This document shows positions 17,112-26,464 of a DNA stretch of 64,000 nt, in pieces. The DNA lies in assembly GCA_018056705.1 (NCBI GenBank), contig JAGPFE010000001.1, positions 124,001-188,000 on the forward strand, in the 5' to 3' direction. Source of the stretch: Candidatus Hydrogenedentota bacterium. Lineage in GTDB: Bacteria > Hydrogenedentota > Hydrogenedentia > Hydrogenedentales > CAITNO01. The position numbers were made by a program, and so were the translations under genes. Position 1 is the first letter of the stretch. Each line of letters starts with the position of its first letter. The notes under the pieces are model-generated. The model was not told where the DNA came from and ran no database searches. It saw nothing but the letters and a program-made list of their open reading frames with translations.

Positions 17112-18170
17112 ATGCGCGTGGGAATCATAGGCCTGGCACGATCCGGCAAGACCACGATTTTCAACGGCCTGACGGGCTCTCATGCTGAAGTAGGGACTTT
17201 TGGCAGTCGTGAGGCCAACGTGGCCGTAATCAAGGTGCCGGATGAACGGGTAGATCGCCTGGCGGAGATTTACAAGCCCAGAAAGAAAACCTACGCCGAG
17301 ATCGAATTTGTGGACGTGGCCCCCGCGGAAGGACAGGATCCCCACAAAACCCTTGATCCGGCAGCCCTGAACCTGCTGAAAAACGTGGAAGCCGTGGTTC
17401 ACGTGGTTCGGGCCTTCGAAAATGAATCCTCGCCTCACCCGCTCGACAGCATCGATCCCGCCCGGGATGTCCGGATGCTGGAGGAGGAACTGCAACTGAC
17501 CGACCTGATCATCGTTGAAAAACGCCTCGAGCGCCTGGAGAAGGAACACCGACGCGACAAGGAGTACGAACTGATGATCCGGTGCAGGGAACACCTGGAA
17601 ACGGGTAAACCCCTGCGGACTTTGTCCCTGGATCCACAGGAAGAAGTGGCCCTGAGGGGGTTCACGTTTCTTTCTCGGAAGCCGCTCATGCTGGCGGGGA
17701 ATTACAGCGAGGATCGTATCGGTTCGCCAGATCCGGCCGGCCTGGAGACGATCGCCAGCGAATTCGGCCTGCCTCATATCGACCTGTGCGGTGCCATGGA
17801 AATGGAAGTTGCCCAGTTGCCCGAGGAAGAGCGGCCGGCATTCCGCGAAGAACTGGGACTGGGGGAAGAATCCCGTAACCGCTTCATCCGCGCCGCCTAC
17901 GAACTGCTGGGACTGATGAGTTTCCTGACGGCCGGGGAACCCGAAGTCCGCGCCTGGACCATACGCAGGGGAACCCGTGCCGTAGACGCGGCGGGGGTGA
18001 TTCACTCGGACATTCAGCGGGGTTTCATCCGGGCTGAAACGGTGGCCTATACGGATTTCATCGAGGCGGGTTCCATGGCGAAGGCCAAGGAGAAAGGAAA
18101 AGTTCGCCTCGAGGGCAAAGACTATATCGTTCAGGATGGCGATATTCTGCTTTTCAGATTTAACGTTTAA
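17112..18170 (+). CDS. YchF/OLA1-like TRAFAC GTPase with TGS domain, divergent motifs
   Basis: 352 residues; ATG 17112 follows AAAGGAAG. The P-loop is GLARSGKTT (residues 7-15) where YchF has GLPNVGKST. The switch II motif is FVDVAPAEGQ instead of DIAGLVKGA. The region expected to hold the base-recognition motif reads AGNYSED instead of NVDE. A coiled helical segment (LIIVEKRLERLEKEHRRD) and a C-terminal TGS-like domain (RGTRAVDAAGVIHSD, GFIRAETVAY, GKDYIVQDGDILLFRF) are as in YchF. YchF proteins bind ribosomes and prefer ATP. The changed motifs suggest a side branch of the family rather than the standard orthologue. Confidence 0.85.
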   Translation: MRVGIIGLARSGKTTIFNGLTGSHAEVGTFGSREANVAVIKVPDERVDRLAEIYKPRKKTYAEIEFVDVAPAEGQDPHKTLDPAALNLLKNVEAVVHVVRAFENESSPHPLDSIDPARDVRMLEEELQLTDLIIVEKRLERLEKEHRRDKEYELMIRCREHLETGKPLRTLSLDPQEEVALRGFTFLSRKPLMLAGNYSEDRIGSPDPAGLETIASEFGLPHIDLCGAMEMEVAQLPEEERPAFREELGLGEESRNRFIRAAYELLGLMSFLTAGEPEVRAWTIRRGTRAVDAAGVIHSDIQRGFIRAETVAYTDFIEAGSMAKAKEKGKVRLEGKDYIVQDGDILLFRFNV

Positions 18171-18206
18171 AAGTAATATTTCCGTAACGCCACACGCAGC
18201 CCGACG

Positions 18207-18212
18207 TATAAT
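18207..18212 (+). promoter_or_regulatory. Candidate -10 box for the beta-propeller lipoprotein gene
   Basis: TATAAT 32 bases before ATG 18245; the -35 region is weak. A strong ribosome-binding site GGAAGGA precedes the start. Confidence 0.35.
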
Positions 18213-18244
18213 AAATAGGGTAAACCTTACCGGAAGGAATCCTT

Positions 18245-21200
18245 ATGCGCCAGGCGAATCGGTTTTCAGGCGGATGGGCCGTCGCGGCAGGGATCATCGC
18301 GGTATTGCTTCTGCTGACAACGCTGAGCGGATGTCCCTGGTTCAAGCCGAAGCCGCCGTCGGATCAGCATCCCCCCACCAATGATCCGGGCAACGATCCC
18401 TCGGCTCCACCGACCTTTGTCAGCGCCGACCCAGGCGGAGGACTTTACGCGGCCCGGGATGGAGTGGATACCGCGGCCGGAGACGCGGCGGGGGCTCCAG
18501 AGACCGGGGATCAGCCTGTCCGGGAAGTGGTGGAACCTGATGTCATCCGGAAAGATGGCTCGTTACTGTATATCCTGAATCAGTTCCGGGGTCTGACCAT
18601 TGTGGATCTGGATAAACGGGCCGTGGTCGGCTCTGTTCCAACGCTAGGCTATCCCCGGGACCTTTATCTCGTAAACGGAATGGCATACGTGCTGACGGGA
18701 TATGCCGCGGACACCCGCGTCGAAAACGGACAGGTCAGCGTGAATATTGCCTCCCGCCTGTATGCCGTCGATGTCAGCGATCCTGCCTCGCCCGTCATTG
18801 CCGGTGAACTGGCCCTCGAAGGGGACTTTATAGACAGCCGCATGGCAGGGGATGTGCTTTATGCCGTTTCGGCGAGTTTTCAGTACGTGTGGGATACGGT
18901 ACCCCCGGCTGAATCGGGCGACGTGGTTCAGGGCGAACCTGGCGGGGCCGGCGTGGTAAAAGCGCAGACGTCCTCTTCGTGGGTTACCAGCGTTAACCTG
19001 GCCGATCCTTCAGCCATGCGCCCCGTGGAAACCCTCTCGCTGGAGGGGTACGGTTCCATCGTCCAGACGGGTGAGGATTTCCTGTTTGTGGCGTCTCCGG
19101 ACTGGTGGTCTCAGCAGACTGCCATTACCCTGGTGGATATCGGTAACGCGGAAGGACACATCCAGACGAGGGGAACCGCTACGGTGGAAGGTATCGTGGC
19201 CGACCGGTTCAAGATGAACGCCTGGAACGGCGTGTTGCGGGTGGCCACCAATTACTGGTACCAGAACGCGTCCGGAGGAACCAGCCTGGAAACCGAGGTT
19301 ACCACGTTTTCCCTGGCGGATCCCGATAAGCCCGAACGACTGGGACGCTTGATCCTGGAAAACGCTTCGGGTGAGACCCTGTACGCGAGCCGTTTTGATG
19401 GGCCGCGGGCATACCTCGTGACCTTCCTTCGGGTGGATCCGCTTTTCGTGGTGGACCTATCCGATCCGGTGAATCCCCGGAAAACCGGCGAACTGAAAGT
19501 ACCCGGGTACTCGGTTCACATTGAACCCCGAGGAAATCGCCTGGTTGGCATAGGCATGGATGATTCTTCGGGAACCTGGAAGGTCGCCGCGACCCTTTTT
19601 GACGTGAGCGATCCAGCAAGTCCGGCTGAATTGTCCCGGGTAACCGTCGGAGACGGTTGGGGCTGGTCGCCCGCGTTCTCCGACGTGAAAGCCCTGACAG
19701 TTCTTGATGACATGATACTGTTACCCGTGTCCGGCTGGACGGATGCTGGCGCTTACGATCGGGTACAGTGGATCCAGTGGACCGGTGATACCCTGACGCC
19801 ACTGGGAACGGTGGACGTGCAGGGCGCGGCCTTGCGAACCTTCCGGGCCGGCGATCTGTATTATTGCGTTACCCCCGACGAAGTGGACGTGATCGCGTTG
19901 CGGGATGTCAACCCCGTGGTGGAAACCGTCATTCCCTTGACCTCGGATGTCCGGGATTGCGTGAAGGTGGCTAACGGGAAGTGGGTCCGGGTTGTCGCGA
20001 AGAAGAATGGTCAGACGGCCAGTATCGAAACGGCCGCTACGGTCGACGGCTTGCCCCTGGCCGAAGTGGCCCTTCCGGACGCGGACGTGGTGGATACCCT
20101 GGTAGTAGGCAACGACGTGGTGGTCATCAGTCGCGGATGGGATCCCGGTACGGGCGCGGGATATTACTCGGGAACCCGGGTAAGCGTGGACGACGCGGGC
20201 AACATGGCGCCGCGCTGGAGCAACAAGTGGGCCGTGCAGCCCTGGTGGGGTTGGTGGTGGGGCTGGTATGACGTGCTGCCCATGGCGGGTCCGTCTGTCC
20301 GGGGTGGAGGGGTTGTGGCAGAAGACGGAATGTCCGCGGGTGCCGTTTCCAGCGGTGATGCCGCGGTATCTTCCTCGAAACGGGTCATGCCAGGTTATTG
20401 GGGGTGGCCGCGCGCCGGGGATAACCGGGCCGTGCTGCTCGCGGGCGGCAAACTGGTGTTGCGGTGTTACGCCGATTCATGGACCGGCATCGTGGGAGGC
20501 GATACCCCTTGGCATGGGCTTGCCATCGTGGATGCCGCTTCCGGAAACCTGGAGGGAACGGTCGGGCTTGGATTCCCGGAGACGGGGAATGTCGGCGTTG
20601 ATCCTTCGGGGCGGATCCTGCTTTCCTACAAGGACGCGAGAACCATGGATGCAGCGGGCCGTCCCGTTTGCGCGTGGTATCTCGCGCTGCTGGATCCGGG
20701 CAGCCGGCAGGTGGTCGCGTCGGCCAACGTGCCCGGTAACGCGCTGTCCACACCCGGATCCGGCTGCTACCTGCTGGATGACTGGCAATACGCGCCCGAC
20801 GGATCGGTCATACGTCAGGTGAACACCATTACGTGGAACGGGGGGGCTCAAGATAACGTTCGCCTTGTGGAATCCGTTCCATTGGGTCAGGACTGGGGCG
20901 ATCTTCAGGCCACGGGGGGTACAGCGTGGGTTACGCGCTATGATGCCACGTGGACGCTGGAACGCCTGTTATTCAATGGTGAGGGCCACCTCACGGCCCG
21001 GGAATCCATGGTGCCCGGTCCCTCGTGGGCTTCCCTGCTGGCCTGGAACGAATCCCGGGTGTGCGCGCAAACGGATGGCAATGTCCTGATTCAGATGGCC
21101 TTCAGCGGCGACGGATCCCCCGTGATTGAAAGCGTGGTAGGTGTGATGGGCTGGCCTGTGAAAGGGCGGCTCGTTGATGACGTTGGGGTGGTCTGCCTGG

Positions 21201-21247
21201 GTAAAGCGGGCATTGCCCTGCTCGGGCATGGCGCGGGAATGCTTTAA
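18245..21247 (+). CDS. Large beta-propeller lipoprotein
   Basis: 1000 residues. The N-terminus has a positive start (MRQANR), a hydrophobic core (AAGIIAVLLLLTTLSGC) and a lipobox LSGC with Cys near residue 30, so it is a lipoprotein. A Pro-rich linker follows. The rest is made of propeller-like blades with the pattern VVEPDVIRKDGSLLYILN, LTIVDLDKRAVVG, LYAVDVSDPASPVIAGEL and VVDLSDPVNPRKTGEL, like the secreted beta-propeller family (PF09826) that alternates xVSDPxxPxxxGx strands. Around residues 660-680 is a striking Trp-rich stretch (PWWGWWWGWYDVLP) and later PGYWGWPRAG. The role is unknown. Its stop overlaps the convergent HAD gene by four bases. Confidence 0.82.
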   Translation: MRQANRFSGGWAVAAGIIAVLLLLTTLSGCPWFKPKPPSDQHPPTNDPGNDPSAPPTFVSADPGGGLYAARDGVDTAAGDAAGAPETGDQPVREVVEPDVIRKDGSLLYILNQFRGLTIVDLDKRAVVGSVPTLGYPRDLYLVNGMAYVLTGYAADTRVENGQVSVNIASRLYAVDVSDPASPVIAGELALEGDFIDSRMAGDVLYAVSASFQYVWDTVPPAESGDVVQGEPGGAGVVKAQTSSSWVTSVNLADPSAMRPVETLSLEGYGSIVQTGEDFLFVASPDWWSQQTAITLVDIGNAEGHIQTRGTATVEGIVADRFKMNAWNGVLRVATNYWYQNASGGTSLETEVTTFSLADPDKPERLGRLILENASGETLYASRFDGPRAYLVTFLRVDPLFVVDLSDPVNPRKTGELKVPGYSVHIEPRGNRLVGIGMDDSSGTWKVAATLFDVSDPASPAELSRVTVGDGWGWSPAFSDVKALTVLDDMILLPVSGWTDAGAYDRVQWIQWTGDTLTPLGTVDVQGAALRTFRAGDLYYCVTPDEVDVIALRDVNPVVETVIPLTSDVRDCVKVANGKWVRVVAKKNGQTASIETAATVDGLPLAEVALPDADVVDTLVVGNDVVVISRGWDPGTGAGYYSGTRVSVDDAGNMAPRWSNKWAVQPWWGWWWGWYDVLPMAGPSVRGGGVVAEDGMSAGAVSSGDAAVSSSKRVMPGYWGWPRAGDNRAVLLAGGKLVLRCYADSWTGIVGGDTPWHGLAIVDAASGNLEGTVGLGFPETGNVGVDPSGRILLSYKDARTMDAAGRPVCAWYLALLDPGSRQVVASANVPGNALSTPGSGCYLLDDWQYAPDGSVIRQVNTITWNGGAQDNVRLVESVPLGQDWGDLQATGGTAWVTRYDATWTLERLLFNGEGHLTARESMVPGPSWASLLAWNESRVCAQTDGNVLIQMAFSGDGSPVIESVVGVMGWPVKGRLVDDVGVVCLGKAGIALLGHGAGML

Positions 21248-22074
21248 ACGCGATTACTCCCTGATTCATCTGCCTGTTGCAGGGCTTCACGCAATTCAGC
21301 CACCGAGGAAAACACCAGGTCAGGTGCCGCGGCGGCGGTTTTCAGGTCTTCAGGGCGCGTTTCACCGCTGAGTACGAGGATACCGGTCATTCCGGCGTTT
21401 CGAGCCATCGCCATGTCCGTGTATAGCCTGTCTCCTACCATGGCCGCGGTTTCCGGGGTCCGGCCCAGCCGGTGGAGTGCCGCGCGCGCGAAGTCGGGGC
21501 TCGGTTTTCCTATGAATTTGGGCCACCGCCCGCCCGTAGCTTCGGCAAGCAAGGCGGCCATGGCTCCGCAATCCGGTATATACCCGTAGTCGGTGGGACA
21601 TACCTTGTCGGGGTTGGTGGCCACGTAGGGAAGCCCGGCGCGCAACAGCAGGCAGGCCCGCTCCAGTTTCCCATAGGTCAGGGTTTTGTCAAAAGAAAGT
21701 ATTACCGCCTCGGGGTCGTCCGCTAATGGCTCTATACCGGCAGCCCGCAGTTCTTCTTCGAAAGAAGGGGTTCCCAGCGTGTAGACCCGTCGCCACGGGG
21801 TTTCGGTAAGTAAGTAGGTGACGGTGGCCTCGCCGGAGGTCAGGATGGCTTCGGGTCCCACGGGAATCCCCATGCGGGCCAGTTTCCGGGCGTAAGCCTG
21901 ACGATCGGCCGTGGGATTATTGGTCAGAAAGAGAAACGATCTGTTCGTCTGCTTCAGGAATGCAATAAATGCCGCGGCACCTTCAATCGGGCGGTCCCCA
22001 AGGTATACGGTTCCATCCATGTCCAGTAGAAAACAATCCAGTTTCGCCAGAAGAGCGGAGTGGTCGACATTCAT
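21244..22074 (-). CDS. NagD-like HAD-IIA phosphatase
   Basis: 276 residues. Motif I DMDGTVYLGDRP (nucleophile near residue 18), motif II FLTNNPTADR, the C2 cap with YTLGTPSFEEELRAAGIE and VILSFDKTLTYGKLERA, the motif III Lys in FIGKPSPDFARA, and motif IV MVGDRLYTDMAMARNAGM are all present, matching NagD/4-nitrophenylphosphatase proteins. It is the last gene of the moxR-DUF58-transglutaminase operon; its ATG overlaps the upstream stop by four bases, so it is co-translated, though the functional link is not obvious. The likely substrates are small sugar or nucleoside monophosphates. Confidence 0.93.
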   Translation of the reverse strand: MNVDHSALLAKLDCFLLDMDGTVYLGDRPIEGAAAFIAFLKQTNRSFLFLTNNPTADRQAYARKLARMGIPVGPEAILTSGEATVTYLLTETPWRRVYTLGTPSFEEELRAAGIEPLADDPEAVILSFDKTLTYGKLERACLLLRAGLPYVATNPDKVCPTDYGYIPDCGAMAALLAEATGGRWPKFIGKPSPDFARAALHRLGRTPETAAMVGDRLYTDMAMARNAGMTGILVLSGETRPEDLKTAAAAPDLVFSSVAELREALQQADESGSNRV

Positions 22075-24275
22075 CGATTGTGTTGCCTTTCCGCACCGCG
22101 CAGAATGGGGACACCGCGAAGACGCCAGAAATCACGGAATGTCATGTTGCCTCCCCCGAAACGCGCCTGCTCATAGTATGCCAGCAGCCAGCGTAATGCT
22201 TCCCGGTCCAGTGCCGGCACGGACGCCGCCCGCGTCAGCAGTTCTTCGGATGTGAGTCCCCGGGTATCCACGCCCACTCGTTCCAGTTTCCGTCGCAAGC
22301 CCCGCAGCAGCCACCGCGCGTGGCGCTGGTGCAGGTTCAGGATGACCCGGTCATAGGGTGATTGATTCCTCCAGAAAACACGCCAGGCAAGCCCAAGGAC
22401 GACTCCCGCGCACAGCACCAGGAAAACCAGGGTGGCTGGAAGGGCGATTCGACCTCGCCGGTCAGGAGAAGTGAACTTCAGGAAAACTTCCAGGGCACCG
22501 GTTCCTCCCCCCTCTCCGTGCCCCTGGCGCAACTGCTCCACCAGCGTGTCCAGCCGCCAGCCGCCCTGGAACCCCATGACGTTCCGGTACCAGAACATCT
22601 TGGCCAGGAGTAACTGTTGCGACCATCGCTGGCGGATGTAGGCAAAGCCCGTGGCGGTATAGTCGGAACGGGGTGATGGGTCGAATCGTACCCAGCCGAC
22701 GCCCTGGAAATATGCCTCTACCCAGAGATGGGCCATGTTCGCCCGGACGATATACGCCCGTTCGGATGGATTGTAATCGCCGCCGCGATAACCGTTGACC
22801 ACGCGGGTCGGAATACCCTTGTAACGGGCGGCCAGGGCAAGGGCCGTGGCGAACAGTTCGCAGTGGCCGCGCCGGGTCTGGGTGAGAAAAGCATCGATTG
22901 GGTGCGTGGGAGGTAAGGGCGGCAGGTCCAGCGTATAGGTGAAATCCGGACCATTCAGCCAGTTCACCAGGGTCAGCATGACCTCGTAGGGGGTTCTGGC
23001 GTTCCGGGTAACCTCGTCGATGCGCGCGCGGGTACTTTCCAGAAGGTCATGATACAGGAGCACCTGCAGAATCGTCTCGGACAGATCCGTTACGGTCCAA
23101 CTGGCGGTAGCCAGCGTTTCCGGGGAAGGCTGAAAGAGTTCGGAAACGGCCTGGTAGGTAAGCCGTCTTGGCCCGCGGGCGTTCAGCAGGACGGTGTAAT
23201 CGCCGCCCGGGTCCCATTGCACGGTCCTGGGATTCCGCTCGTCTCCCTCCAGGGCGACGTACTGCACGAGGTCCAGCACGGGCAGGGCCCCCGTCGGCAC
23301 ATCGTCCACGAAAATTTCCTGCCTGACCAGCCGTCGTCCCTGCACGGGATCCCGCTGCACGGCCTTGCCGATCTGCACGAGACCACTACCGTTGGCAAAG
23401 GGCCAGATGATCGGTACTTCCCGACCCTGCGCGGGCACCTGGTAGCGGGACCACTCGGCGCCATCAAACCGGGAAAGCGTGGTCACGCGCCAGTACAGGG
23501 CATCCGCCGGGATCAGGACGCCTTCCGGTTCTTCCGGAAATTCCACGTGCATGACGGCACTGGTGTCCTGGTAGATAGACATGCCGCCGTCCAGCCGGAC
23601 CTTGTCGGTGAGGCCGGTGACGGCTCGCTGGTAATCAGCCCGGCCAAATATGCCCGCTTCGACCCGAGGCGTAAACAGGAACAGCACACCTCCCAAGACG
23701 AGAGCTACCACGGAAACCAGGGCCAGCGTGCCCAGCACATACCACAACTGCCAGGTATCGTTGATCACCATTGACCTGGAATCCACCACGACCGCGGGGC
23801 GGGATGCCGTGGCGGCGAGCCGGTCTGCCTGCACCGTCAGCAGGGCGAAACTCCATACCACGCTGAGCAGCAAGATGACCAGCGCTACCGCGATGAGCGG
23901 TTCGGGGCTCTGAACTACCGCCCCCAGCACCAGGAAAAACGCCATGAGTAGCAGTTCGTAGCATGATTTGACCGTCAGGCGTCCCAGCAGCAGGTAGCAG
24001 GTGATGAAAATGACCAGGCTGATCACCGCCTGGAGCAGGCCCATTAGGACCACGCTAAGCGGGATAAACAGCGCGTACAGCAGGGATATGACGGTTTTGA
24101 ACTGGCGGAACACCCGGTACGCTTCCCACCGTTCGGCCAGCAGGTTCAGCGCGATGAGCACAGTGGGCACCACAGCCATGAGCGGCCCGTATACCCTGAC
24201 CGAGGCCAGGGCAAGGAAGCCACCGAAAAGCGCCAGGTAAATCGCGCCGCGCATGGCCTGCCGCAGATCAACCAT
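22071..24275 (-). CDS. TgpA-type membrane transglutaminase-like protein (DUF3488/DUF4129 form)
   Basis: 734 residues. The N-terminal 190 residues hold about six membrane helices (AIYLALFGGFLALAS, LLYALFIPLSVVLMGLLQ, VISLVIFITCYLLLG, LLLMAFFLVLGAVV, VALVILLLSVVWSFALL, VSVVALVLGGVLFLF). A periplasmic domain carries the transglutaminase triad: Cys in RRGHCELFATALALAAR, His in NMAHLWVEAYF and Asp in WVRFDPSP. Another helix (ALPATLVFLVLCAGVVLGLAW) precedes a cytoplasmic tail. In Pseudomonas TgpA is essential; such genes go with DUF58 and MoxR genes, as here. It overlaps DUF58 by eight bases. Confidence 0.92.
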   Translation of the reverse strand: MVDLRQAMRGAIYLALFGGFLALASVRVYGPLMAVVPTVLIALNLLAERWEAYRVFRQFKTVISLLYALFIPLSVVLMGLLQAVISLVIFITCYLLLGRLTVKSCYELLLMAFFLVLGAVVQSPEPLIAVALVILLLSVVWSFALLTVQADRLAATASRPAVVVDSRSMVINDTWQLWYVLGTLALVSVVALVLGGVLFLFTPRVEAGIFGRADYQRAVTGLTDKVRLDGGMSIYQDTSAVMHVEFPEEPEGVLIPADALYWRVTTLSRFDGAEWSRYQVPAQGREVPIIWPFANGSGLVQIGKAVQRDPVQGRRLVRQEIFVDDVPTGALPVLDLVQYVALEGDERNPRTVQWDPGGDYTVLLNARGPRRLTYQAVSELFQPSPETLATASWTVTDLSETILQVLLYHDLLESTRARIDEVTRNARTPYEVMLTLVNWLNGPDFTYTLDLPPLPPTHPIDAFLTQTRRGHCELFATALALAARYKGIPTRVVNGYRGGDYNPSERAYIVRANMAHLWVEAYFQGVGWVRFDPSPRSDYTATGFAYIRQRWSQQLLLAKMFWYRNVMGFQGGWRLDTLVEQLRQGHGEGGGTGALEVFLKFTSPDRRGRIALPATLVFLVLCAGVVLGLAWRVFWRNQSPYDRVILNLHQRHARWLLRGLRRKLERVGVDTRGLTSEELLTRAASVPALDREALRWLLAYYEQARFGGGNMTFRDFWRLRGVPILRGAERQHNR

Positions 24276-25386
24276 CGGTCGCGACCTCCACGGGGCTGAT
24301 TACGGGGCAGGACTGGGGCAGGTTCAGTGTGCCCGGATCAAGGCGGTGAGAAACGCACAATATCCTGGCGGGTTCGGAGCGTAACCTTGCCAGACGCTCC
24401 AGCAGCAACTCTCCCCCATCCTGGCCGGCAGGTTGAACCCGGGCGAACCACTCCAGGATCCGGTGTTCCTGCAAAGAACCGCGGGCTGGAGCAATACCGG
24501 AAGTATTTCCCGCCGCCGTACCTACCTCGTACTGCTTGTGTATAAACGCGACCGCGAGGGACGCGGCGTATTCCACGGCCAGTTCGAAACGTTCCAGGTC
24601 CTCCGGTCCACGGATGCCGCTGTCATCGATCAGAATGATGACTGTCTTGAGGGTTCCCAGTCCCATTTCCCGCACGACTAGGGTACCGAGTCTCGCGCTC
24701 ACCCGCCACACGATACGCCGGATGTCGTCGCCGGGTTGATATTCCCGTAGAGAAAAATACTCATCCCCTTCCTCGTCGTTCCGTCTGGCCCGAACCATCG
24801 CGCCCATACCCCGCTCAAAAGGGGTGATACTCACGGGATACACCCTTGGGTATACCAGCACCCTGTTTGCTAGCACGAAACGCTTTTCCCGCGTGTAAAA
24901 TCCGAAGGGAAACGCGCTGCGCAACCTGCAACTGTCAAGTCGATGTTCGCCACGACGTTTGAAAGAAAGATCCAAATCCACCATGGCGCGCGCGCGGGGG
25001 GGTACCCGCAGAACGTGGGCTACCGTGGGTTCGACGGCGTCTCCCTCGAGTATGACCCGGACCGAAAAAGCGGAAAGCAACCATCGGCGGGACCGCAATT
25101 CCACGTGGGCCGGCAAGGGATCTCCCCGGTGAACCGCTGGTGCCATGTCGACCGATATATCCAGTCCAGACAGGTTCATTCTTCCGGAAACGGAGGAAAT
25201 GACCAGCAACCCCAGTGAACCGCCGAAAATAATGTAAAGGAGGTTTTCCCCGGTATTCCACGCGGACAATAGCAGAAGCATGCTGATCAGGCAAACCACC
25301 AGTCCAGTCGCGGTCCATTTTCCGGCAACCCGACGGAACACGGAACGAATCGGACTGAGCGAAAGATACCGCATGGTCGAGGTCAA
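24268..25386 (-). CDS. DUF58-domain membrane protein
   Basis: 372 residues. Two N-terminal membrane helices (TGLVVCLISMLLLLSAW and LLYIIFGGSLGLLVISSVSG) come before a beta-rich domain. The DUF58 signature is clear: DEYFSLREYQPGDDIRRIVWRVSARLG (positions about 215-240 hold the core FSLREYQPGDDIRRI). A von Willebrand A-like segment (TVIILIDDSGIRGPEDLERFELAVEYAASLAVAF) follows, with a DxSG-type metal site. DUF58 proteins act with MoxR ATPases, probably in assembly or folding of envelope components. Start and stop overlap both neighbours (4 and 8 bases), showing a single operon. Confidence 0.9.
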   Translation of the reverse strand: MTSTMRYLSLSPIRSVFRRVAGKWTATGLVVCLISMLLLLSAWNTGENLLYIIFGGSLGLLVISSVSGRMNLSGLDISVDMAPAVHRGDPLPAHVELRSRRWLLSAFSVRVILEGDAVEPTVAHVLRVPPRARAMVDLDLSFKRRGEHRLDSCRLRSAFPFGFYTREKRFVLANRVLVYPRVYPVSITPFERGMGAMVRARRNDEEGDEYFSLREYQPGDDIRRIVWRVSARLGTLVVREMGLGTLKTVIILIDDSGIRGPEDLERFELAVEYAASLAVAFIHKQYEVGTAAGNTSGIAPARGSLQEHRILEWFARVQPAGQDGGELLLERLARLRSEPARILCVSHRLDPGTLNLPQSCPVISPVEVATDG

Positions 25387-26345
25387 TCCGGGATGGGAAC
25401 GTCACGCAGGATGTCTTCGATAACGCGATTGCGCTCTCGTGCCGAGGCCGTCAGGTCCGCGCTGCGTCCGCGCACAAGAACGCGATGACCGAGCACGTTT
25501 ACGGCCATGTCTTTCACGTCTGAGGGAGTGACAAAATCGCGTCCCCGCAACAGGGCACGGGCCTGGGCGGCCTCAAACAGTCCCTGGGTTCCCCGGGGCG
25601 ACGCACCCAGCCTGACCGACGGGTGCGCGCGGGTCGCCCGGACGATAGCCAGGATATACCGCTCCACGCTGGGATCCACGCGTACTTCGGAAGCCTGCTG
25701 CTGCAGGTCCAGCAGTTCCTGGGTGGTCAGGGCGGGATCCAGCGAGGCCAAGGCGGCGGATGGATCATGGCGTCGCATGATCAGCAATTCATCCTGCTCG
25801 GGAGGGTATCCCATCTCCACGCGCATCAGGAACCGGTCCAATTGCGATTCCGGCAACGCGTAGGTGCCTTCCTGCTCAATGGGATTCTGGGTGGCGATCA
25901 CCATGAACGGTTTTGGCAGCGTGTAAGTCACGCCGTCCACGGTAACCGTGCCTTCGCTCATGGCTTCCAGCAGGGCACTCTGAGTTTTCGGCGGCGTGCG
26001 GTTGATTTCGTCAGCCAGCACGATTCCGGCGAAAATGGGCCCCTTTCTGAAGTCGAAGGTACCCGTTTTGGGATTCAGCACGGAAACCCCAAGAATATCC
26101 GATGGAAGCATGTCACTGGTAAACTGGATTCTGGAAAAGGAACAGTCCACGGATCGCGCAAGACTCTGGGCCAGGGTGGTTTTTCCTATGCCTGGTACGT
26201 CTTCAATCAGCAGGTGTCCCCGGGCCAGCAGGGCAATAACGCAACGTTCCACCACATCCCTTTTCCCATACACCACCTGCTCAACGGTGTCTACCAGTTT
26301 CTGGATTAATAAATCGGTTTCTCTTTTTTCCTGTATCATGGCCAT
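25383..26345 (-). CDS. MoxR-family AAA+ ATPase
   Basis: 320 residues. Walker A is EDVPGIGKTTLAQSLAR, Walker B is VLADEINRTPPKTQSALLEAM, sensor 1 is FMVIATQNPIEQEGTY, the arginine-finger region is LPESQLDRFLMRV, and sensor 2 is LGASPRGTQGLFEAAQA. The lid domain is usual for MoxR. It is the first gene of the operon, with GGGAGA before ATG 26345 (a second ATG lies two codons in). MoxR chaperones activate VWA-domain partners, and the DUF58 protein encoded next is the expected partner. Confidence 0.95.
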   Translation of the reverse strand: MAMIQEKRETDLLIQKLVDTVEQVVYGKRDVVERCVIALLARGHLLIEDVPGIGKTTLAQSLARSVDCSFSRIQFTSDMLPSDILGVSVLNPKTGTFDFRKGPIFAGIVLADEINRTPPKTQSALLEAMSEGTVTVDGVTYTLPKPFMVIATQNPIEQEGTYALPESQLDRFLMRVEMGYPPEQDELLIMRRHDPSAALASLDPALTTQELLDLQQQASEVRVDPSVERYILAIVRATRAHPSVRLGASPRGTQGLFEAAQARALLRGRDFVTPSDVKDMAVNVLGHRVLVRGRSADLTASARERNRVIEDILRDVPIPD

Positions 26346-26393
26346 GTCCGGCTTCTCCCTGGCATTATCAAGGATTATATGGTAACAAATTGA

Positions 26394-26423
26394 ACGGCCC
26401 AGCTCTTTCCTCGAGCCGGGCCG
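26394..26423 (-). terminator. Terminator at the end of the pil operon
   Basis: An 11-base stem (CGGCCCAGCTC against GAGCCGGGCCG, one mismatch) lies just after the pilQ stop on the minus strand and is followed there by a T-rich stretch (TTCAATTTGTT). It separates pilQ from moxR. Confidence 0.65.
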
Positions 26424-26464
26424 CTGGTTTTCGTCACTCGGTCTTGTTATGGTCTGGCCTGACC

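Noticed and set aside
17070..18005. 311-codon minus-strand ORF
   Set aside because: Antisense to the YchF-like gene and without family motifs.
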